DNA from: Herbiconiux sp. SALV-R1
GTDB taxonomy: Bacteria; Actinomycetota; Actinomycetes; Actinomycetales; Microbacteriaceae
Direction of reading: 5' to 3'
DNA length: 64,000 bases
NCBI RefSeq assembly: GCF_013113715.1
Contig: NZ_CP053344.1
Coordinates: 2,356,001-2,420,000 of the forward strand
Shown here: piece after piece, positions 59,529-64,000 of the stretch
Layout: each line of letters starts with the position of its first letter
How positions within the stretch are numbered: the stretch's first letter is position 1
The notes under the pieces: generated by a model
What the model saw: the letters and a program-made list of their open reading frames with translations, nothing else
Database searches by the model: none
What the model was told of the DNA's origin: nothing
Program-made: the position numbers and the translations under genes

Positions 59529-59558
59529 ACCTCCGGCATCCGCACTCCCACTGGAGGT
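59529..59558 (+). promoter_or_regulatory. Possible Shine-Dalgarno-masking hairpin before the exporter gene
   Basis: The ribosome site GGAGGT (59553-59558) of the exporter gene can pair with ACCTCC (59529-59534) across an 18-base loop. A TAGACT -10-like hexamer lies at about 59454-59459, giving a leader of about 100 nt, long enough for a structured control element. Confidence 0.4.
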
Positions 59559-59565
59559 CTCCTTC

Positions 59566-61050
59566 GTGTCCCTTCCCGCATCCGTCGGCCGCGCATCCGC
59601 TCGCCCCTCGTCGGCCCGCCGTACTCCCAACAAGTGGTGGGCGCTCGGCGTGCTCGCCCTCACCCAGCTCGTCGTGGTTCTCGACAGCACCATCGTGAAC
59701 ATCGCGCTGCCGCAGGCGCAGCAGGAGCTCGACCTCACCGACGGGCAGCGGCAATGGGTCGTCACCGCCTACGCCCTCGCCTTCGGCGCGCTGCTGCTGC
59801 TCGGCGGGCGCATCGCCGACTACTGGGGGCGCAAGCGCACCTTCCTCGTCGGCATGGTGGGCTTCGGCATCGCCTCCGCCGTGGGCGGTCTCGCGCAGAA
59901 CGGCATCGAGCTGATCGTGGCGCGCGGCTTCCAGGGCCTGTTCGCCGCGATGCTCGCACCCGCCGCGCTCGCGCTGCTCACCGTCACCTTCACGGCCGGG
60001 CGCGAGCGCGCCACCGCGTTCGCCGTGTTCGGCACCATCGCCGGTGCGGGCGCCGCCGTGGGGCTCGTGCTGGGCGGCGTGCTCACCGAGTTCGCCGACT
60101 GGCGCTGGTGCCTGCTCGTCAACATCGTCTTCGTGATCGTCGGGTTCGTCGGCGGCATCCTGCTCGTCACCGAGTCGAAGGCCGACGGCGACAACCGCTA
60201 CGACCTGTGGGGCGCCGTGACCGTCACCCTCGGGCTCGGCTCGCTCGTCTACGGCTTCAGCCTCGCCGAGCACGGCTGGGGCCAGCTCGACACCCTCGGG
60301 TTCCTCGCGCTCGGCGTGGGGTTGCTCGTCGCGTTCGTGCTGATCGAGCGTCGGGTCGCGCAGCCGCTGCTGCCCCTGCGTGTGGTGCTGCACCGGGTGC
60401 GCGGTGGGGCGTTCCTCATCCAGGCGCTGGTGGGAAGCGTCATGATCGGCGTGACGCTGTACCTCACCTTCCACCTGCAGATCGTGCTCGGCATGGCGCC
60501 GCTCGAGTCGGGCCTCGCCAGCCTCCCGCTGACGATCGCGATCATGGGGGTCGCTCCGGTGGCGACACGGTTCCTGCCCGTCGTGGGGCCGCGGGCGCTG
60601 CTCATCGCCGGGCCGCTGATCGTGGCGGTGGGGCTCCTGTACCTCAGCTTTATCACGGCGGGCGGCGACTACTTCGCGCAGGTGCTGCCCGGGCTCGTCA
60701 TCATGGGCAGCGGCATGGCGCTCGTGTTCGTGCCGCTGCAGAACCTCGCGCTCACGGGCGTCGCACCCCACGACGCCGGCGCCGCCTCCGCCACGGCGAA
60801 CTCGGCGATGCAGATCGGCGGATCGATCGGGCTCTCCGTGTTCACCGCGCTCTACGCCGGCGTCGTGGGCGGGGCTGCCGTCTCGGATGGGGTGTCGCAG
60901 CTGGCCGCCTTCACGAGCGGCTACTCCGCGATCTTCCTCGCCGCCGCGGGCGCCATGGTCGGCGCGTCGGCGATCGCAGTGTTCGTCATCCGCGGCCGCA
61001 AAGAGGAGCTGCTGCCCGAGCCGGGCGCGCCGGCGGTGGTGCACGCGTAG
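59566..61050 (+). CDS. MFS exporter, DHA2 (EmrB/QacA) family
   Basis: 494 residues from a GTG with GGAGG eight bases upstream. About fourteen membrane helices. Motif A (GGRIADYWGRKRTF) and motif C-like ALALLTVTF...GAVGLVLGG-type region mark a proton-coupled drug/H+ antiporter. VVVLDSTIVNIALPQAQQEL at helix 1 is the DHA2 signature. Probably exports a hydrophobic drug, antiseptic or metabolite. About 110 bp separates it from the amidohydrolase gene and may hold a structured leader. Confidence 0.92.
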   Translation: MSLPASVGRASARPSSARRTPNKWWALGVLALTQLVVVLDSTIVNIALPQAQQELDLTDGQRQWVVTAYALAFGALLLLGGRIADYWGRKRTFLVGMVGFGIASAVGGLAQNGIELIVARGFQGLFAAMLAPAALALLTVTFTAGRERATAFAVFGTIAGAGAAVGLVLGGVLTEFADWRWCLLVNIVFVIVGFVGGILLVTESKADGDNRYDLWGAVTVTLGLGSLVYGFSLAEHGWGQLDTLGFLALGVGLLVAFVLIERRVAQPLLPLRVVLHRVRGGAFLIQALVGSVMIGVTLYLTFHLQIVLGMAPLESGLASLPLTIAIMGVAPVATRFLPVVGPRALLIAGPLIVAVGLLYLSFITAGGDYFAQVLPGLVIMGSGMALVFVPLQNLALTGVAPHDAGAASATANSAMQIGGSIGLSVFTALYAGVVGGAAVSDGVSQLAAFTSGYSAIFLAAAGAMVGASAIAVFVIRGRKEELLPEPGAPAVVHA

Positions 61051-61155
61051 GGTCCCGCGCGGCGCCCGCCCCACACCCGCCCACCGCCGGGCGCCGGGCG
61101 CGGCCGGGCACCCGCCCCCACCCACCGCCGGGCGCGGGCTTGAGATGATGGGAGC
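61051..61155. repeat. Short GC-rich repeat between exporter and phosphatase genes
   Basis: CCACCGCCGGGCGC occurs at about 61082 and again about 61122, within a C/G-only stretch like the tract at 29815. No gene or clear terminator is seen. Confidence 0.5.
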
Positions 61156-61731
61156 ATGAGTCTTCGTCTCCACCTCGTGCGCCACGGCCAGACCACCCTC
61201 AACGCCGAGGAGCGCGTCCAGGGCTGGGACGACTCCGAGCTCACCGAGGCGGGCCTCGCCGGAGTGCGCGAGACGGCGGAGGCGCTCCGCGACGTCGAGT
61301 TCGTCGCCGCCTACGTGTCGCCGCTCGGGCGCACGGTGGCGACCGCCGACGAGATCCTCGCCCACCACCCGCTCGTGAAGCCCGTGCTCGACGACCGGCT
61401 CAAGGAGCTGCACTTCGGCAGCTACGAGTCGCGCCCCAACGCGTCTCTGCTCGAGGTCGGCGACTTCGCCACCATCGGCGCCGGCATCACGGCCGGCACC
61501 TTCGAGGGTTTCGGCGGCGGGGAGCACTCCCGCGACTTCGTCGACCGCATCACGCAGGCCTTCGACGACATCGTCGCCGCGCATCCGGAGGGCGAGGTGC
61601 TCGTCGTGAGCCACGGCGGCACCATCCAGACCTTCATCTCCCGCGTCGCCGCCTACTCGGGCCCGCCGCTCGCGAACGCGAGCGTCACCGTGCTCGAGCG
61701 CACCGCCGACGGCTGGGCGCTCGGCGCGTAG
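61156..61731 (+). CDS. Histidine phosphatase family protein (phosphoglycerate-mutase-like)
   Basis: 191 residues. Catalytic RHG motif in LHLVRHGQTTLNAEERVQGW near residue 10, second Arg in YVSPLGRTVATA, acid in KELHFGSYESRP, and the final His in VVSHGGTIQTF. All four catalytic residues are present. Such proteins act as phosphoglycerate mutases, alpha-ribazole phosphatases or sugar phosphatases; the sequence does not decide. Ended by a strong stem-loop. Confidence 0.92.
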   Translation: MSLRLHLVRHGQTTLNAEERVQGWDDSELTEAGLAGVRETAEALRDVEFVAAYVSPLGRTVATADEILAHHPLVKPVLDDRLKELHFGSYESRPNASLLEVGDFATIGAGITAGTFEGFGGGEHSRDFVDRITQAFDDIVAAHPEGEVLVVSHGGTIQTFISRVAAYSGPPLANASVTVLERTADGWALGA

Positions 61732-61736
61732 CGTTC

Positions 61737-61800
61737 GAAAACGCAAACGTCGCGGCATCCGAGCCCCATACGAAGCCGGATGCCGCGACGTTTGCGTTTC
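61737..61800. terminator. Bidirectional stem-loop, element family A copy 2
   Basis: Left arm 61737-61761 and right arm 61777-61800 (CGGATGCCGCGACGTTTGCG TTTC) pair over 24 bp. TTTGCGTTTC follows as a T-rich tail. It lies between convergent genes. Its left half nearly matches 54345-54376. Confidence 0.8.
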
Positions 61801-61819
61801 TGAACAGGTAACCCGCGCG

Positions 61820-62860
61820 TCAGCGCCGGGTGGCGTCGTCGACCTCGCCTACGAGCTCCTCGATGATGTCCTCGAGGAAGAGCACCCCCGTCACCGTGCC
61901 GTCGGCGGTCTGCGACCGCGCCACGTGCGAGCCCGAGCGGCGCATCGCGGCGAGCGCGTCTTCGAGGTCGGCGTCGCGCGACACCGAGGTGAGACGACGG
62001 ATGCGCTTGGCCGGCACCGCCTCGTCGAACGTCGACCCCGCGGTGAGGTCCATCACGTCCTTCAGGTGCAGGTAGCCCGTGGGCTCCCCCGACCCGTTCG
62101 TGAGGATGTACCGCGAGTACCCGTGCTCGGCCACCGCAGCCTGGATGGCGCGCGGCGTCGACTCGGGCGCCAGCAGCACCATCTCGGCGATCGGCACCTC
62201 CACGTCGCTGACCTTCTTCGCCGTGAACTCGAACGCCGCCGAGAGGGTGCCCGACGCATCCGTCAGCACACCCTCGCGGGTCGACTGCTTCACGATCGTC
62301 GCCACCTCGTCGAGCGTGTACGTGCTCGTCGCCTCGTCTTTCGGCTGCACCCGGAAGGCGCGCAGGATGAGGTTCGCGATGCCGTTCAGCGACCAGATCA
62401 CCGGCCGCACCACCTTCGACACGAACACCAGGGGCGGCGCGAGCAGCAGCGCGGCCCGGTCGGGCACCGAGAAGCTGAGGTTCTTCGGCACCATCTCGCC
62501 GAACACCACGTGCAGGAAGGTCACCAGCACCAGCGCGATGACGAACGCGACTCCCCCGATGAGTTCGGGGCTGAGCGGAGTGAGCGCGAGCGGGTACTCG
62601 AGCAGGTGGTGGATGGCGGGCTCCGACACGTTCAGGATGAGCAGCGAACACACCGTGATGCCGAGCTGGCTGGTGGCCAGCATGAGCGTGGCGTGCTCCA
62701 TCGCCCAGAGCGTCGTCTTCGCGGCCTTGCTGCCCGCCTCGGCGCGCGGCTCGATCTGCGAGCGGCGGGCCGAGATGACGGCGAACTCGGCGCCGACGAA
62801 GAAGGCGTTCACGACGAGCAGCACCACGAGCCATACGATTCCGGGGATGATGTCGCTCAT
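61820..62860 (-). CDS. CNNM/HlyC-type DUF21 and CBS-domain membrane protein, copy 1
   Basis: 346 residues. The N-terminal DUF21 domain (about 1-195) has four hydrophobic segments and FFVGAEFAVISARRSQIEPRAEAGSKAA, LGITVCSLLILNVSEPAIHHLLE and VVFGEMVPKNLSFSVPDRAA. Two CBS motifs follow (EVPIAEMVLLAPE...SRYILTNGSGEPTGYLHLKDVMD and IRRLTSVSRDADLEDALAAMRRSGSHVA). No C-terminal CorC_HlyC domain is present, so it is shorter than copy 2. Members mediate or regulate magnesium/cobalt transport. The start overlaps the stop of copy 2 (ATGA), and both are co-translated. Confidence 0.92.
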   Translation of the reverse strand: MSDIIPGIVWLVVLLVVNAFFVGAEFAVISARRSQIEPRAEAGSKAAKTTLWAMEHATLMLATSQLGITVCSLLILNVSEPAIHHLLEYPLALTPLSPELIGGVAFVIALVLVTFLHVVFGEMVPKNLSFSVPDRAALLLAPPLVFVSKVVRPVIWSLNGIANLILRAFRVQPKDEATSTYTLDEVATIVKQSTREGVLTDASGTLSAAFEFTAKKVSDVEVPIAEMVLLAPESTPRAIQAAVAEHGYSRYILTNGSGEPTGYLHLKDVMDLTAGSTFDEAVPAKRIRRLTSVSRDADLEDALAAMRRSGSHVARSQTADGTVTGVLFLEDIIEELVGEVDDATRR

Positions 62861-64000
62861 CGGACGTCCTCTCCTTCGGCGGCGTGGGCAAGCGGTGCGG
62901 TCAGCGCGGCGTGCGCGGCGTCTTCCGACTCGTCCACCGGAATGAAGCGGATGCGGTCGAGCCGCACCCCGTCGACCCGCTCGACCCGCAGCACACCGCC
63001 GTCGATGGCGACCTCGTCGCCGAGCTCGGGCAGGCGGTCGAGCTCGTCGATCACGAAGCCGGCCACGGTCTCGTGCCCCTCGTCGTCATCGGGCACGCGG
63101 ATGCCGGTGCGCTCGAGCAGCTCGTCGGGCCGGAGGCCGGCGTCGAACACGACGGAGCGCCCGGTGCGCACGACGCCGGCGTGGGCCCGGTCGTGCTCGT
63201 CTTCCAGCTCGCCCACGAGCTCCTCCACGAGGTCTTCGAGGGTCACGACGCCGGCGGTTCCGCCGTACTCGTCGGTGACGACCGCGATCTGGAAGCCGCT
63301 GCCCCGCAACAGCCCCAGCAGGGTGTCGATGCCCATCGACTCGGGGATGCGGAGCGGCTCGACCATGAGGTCGCCGACCCGAGCATCCGTCTGGTCGTCG
63401 AGCGGCACGGCGAAGGCCTGCTTCACGTGCACCACGCCGACGATGTCGTCGACGCCGCCGTCACCCGTCACGGGGAAGCGCGAATAGCCGGTCGACAGGG
63501 CGAGCGCGACCACCTCGGCCGCCGAGGTGGCGGGGGTGACGCTCGCCATGCGCACGCGCGGCGTCATGACGTCGGAGGCGTCGCGCTCGGCGAAGCGCAG
63601 GGTGCGGTCGAGCAGGGTGGCGTGATCGCTGTCGAGCATGCCCTCGGTTGCCGAGCGGCGCACGAGCGAGCTGAGCTCCTCGGCGGTGCGGGCGCCCGAG
63701 AGCTCCTCCTTGGGCTCGATGCCCATGGCGCGGATGAGCGCGTTCGCCGTGTTGTTGAAGAGCAGGATGACGGGCTTGAACACCGTGGTGAACAGCGCCT
63801 GGAAGGGCACCACGAGCTTCGCGGTGGCCAGCGGTAGCGCGAGCGCGAAGTTCTTCGGCACGAGCTCGCCGATGACCATCGAGAACAGCGTCGCGAGCAG
63901 GATGCCCACGACGGCACCCACTCCGGGCACGATCGCCTCGGGCACGCCGATGCCGGTGAGCGGCTCGCGCAGCATCGAGGAGATGGCGGGTTCGAAGGTG
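62857..64000 (-). CDS. CNNM/HlyC-type DUF21-CBS-CorC protein, copy 2, 5' end outside the window
   Basis: The frame is still open at 64000 (upstream residues TFEPAISS, then MLREPLTG), so the true start lies beyond the window and about 380 C-terminal residues are visible. GELVPKNFALALPLATAKLVVPFQ marks the end of DUF21. Two CBS domains follow (SDVMTPRVRMASVTPATSAAEVV and VGDLMVEPLRIPESMGID). A CorC_HlyC domain ends the protein (GHETVAGFVIDELDRLPELGDEVAIDGG). Together with copy 1 it is expected to form a heteromeric magnesium/cobalt transporter complex in the membrane. Confidence 0.92.
   Translation of the reverse strand, partial: TFEPAISSMLREPLTGIGVPEAIVPGVGAVVGILLATLFSMVIGELVPKNFALALPLATAKLVVPFQALFTTVFKPVILLFNNTANALIRAMGIEPKEELSGARTAEELSSLVRRSATEGMLDSDHATLLDRTLRFAERDASDVMTPRVRMASVTPATSAAEVVALALSTGYSRFPVTGDGGVDDIVGVVHVKQAFAVPLDDQTDARVGDLMVEPLRIPESMGIDTLLGLLRGSGFQIAVVTDEYGGTAGVVTLEDLVEELVGELEDEHDRAHAGVVRTGRSVVFDAGLRPDELLERTGIRVPDDDEGHETVAGFVIDELDRLPELGDEVAIDGGVLRVERVDGVRLDRIRFIPVDESEDAAHAALTAPLAHAAEGEDVR

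Noticed and set aside
57761-59596. About 610-codon - strand frame opposite the amidohydrolase
   Set aside because: Shadow frame; the + strand gene has an intact metal site.
59477-59698. Small frame in the exporter leader
   Set aside because: It runs into the exporter gene in another frame with no conserved features; it could only be a leader peptide by speculation.

Overview
The window is high-GC DNA (about 70% by eye) with GTG starts, frequent 4-bp ATGA/GTGA gene overlaps, LAXTG-type sortase signals and an actinobacterial tRNA-Gln(CTG). All of this fits an actinobacterium. The very frequent hexamer GCATCC/GGATGC and the gene complement suggest Microbacteriaceae, but no rRNA or other decisive marker is present, so the family is an inference.

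Region 1 (1-29006) is a large catabolic island. It opens with the end of a cupin gene and two vanillyl-alcohol-oxidase-type flavoenzymes on the + strand. A tightly coupled ten-gene - strand operon (13495 down to 3579) follows: NmrA-like protein, metallo-beta-lactamase-fold hydrolase, two 3-hydroxyisobutyrate-dehydrogenase-like enzymes, two carboxymuconolactone-decarboxylase-like proteins, a third VAO-type oxidase, a berberine-bridge-type oxidase, an SDR and a zinc alcohol dehydrogenase. Next come a separate SDR, a FadR-type GntR regulator, a four-component NMT1/SsuA-type ABC import operon ending in a second alcohol dehydrogenase, a cell-wall-binding-repeat protein, a MarR regulator, two acyl-CoA-dehydrogenase-fold monooxygenase-like proteins, an alpha/beta hydrolase, an atypical SDR and an amidohydrolase. 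A palindrome ATTGTC-N-GACAAT recurs at the promoters of the big operon, the SDR, the transporter operon and the amidohydrolase, so one GntR protein probably controls the whole island. The substrate is not identifiable from sequence; a para-substituted phenol or other aromatic compound is the best inference.

Region 2 (29100-44600) is mixed housekeeping and surface functions: a secreted AroQ-gamma chorismate mutase lipoprotein, a NUDIX hydrolase, a PucR-type regulator, an esterase, a CocE-type secreted hydrolase, an orphan histidine kinase, tRNA-Gln, an Lrp regulator with a DUF2000 protein, a phosphodiester-glycosidase-like protein and a PAP2 phosphatase. Three of these carry LAXTG/LADTG sortase signals. 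A glycolipid-binding-family protein and a MarR/VOC divergent pair end the region.

Region 3 (44690-56800) holds a DedA protein flanked by a triplicated intergenic repeat, a thioredoxin-reductase-like flavoprotein coupled to gltX, a DUF1206 protein, a decayed VapC-like PIN toxin, an ABC export pair, an FMN reductase divergent from an HxlR regulator, and VOC and membrane proteins.

Region 4 (55628-64000) holds a purine-salvage-like set (BMP-family binding lipoprotein, divergent nucleoside hydrolase, amidohydrolase), a DHA2 drug exporter, a histidine phosphatase and two CNNM/HlyC-type CBS proteins, the last cut by the window end.

Intergenic regions repeatedly hold long stem-loops, mostly between convergent genes. 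Some are near-copies of one another.
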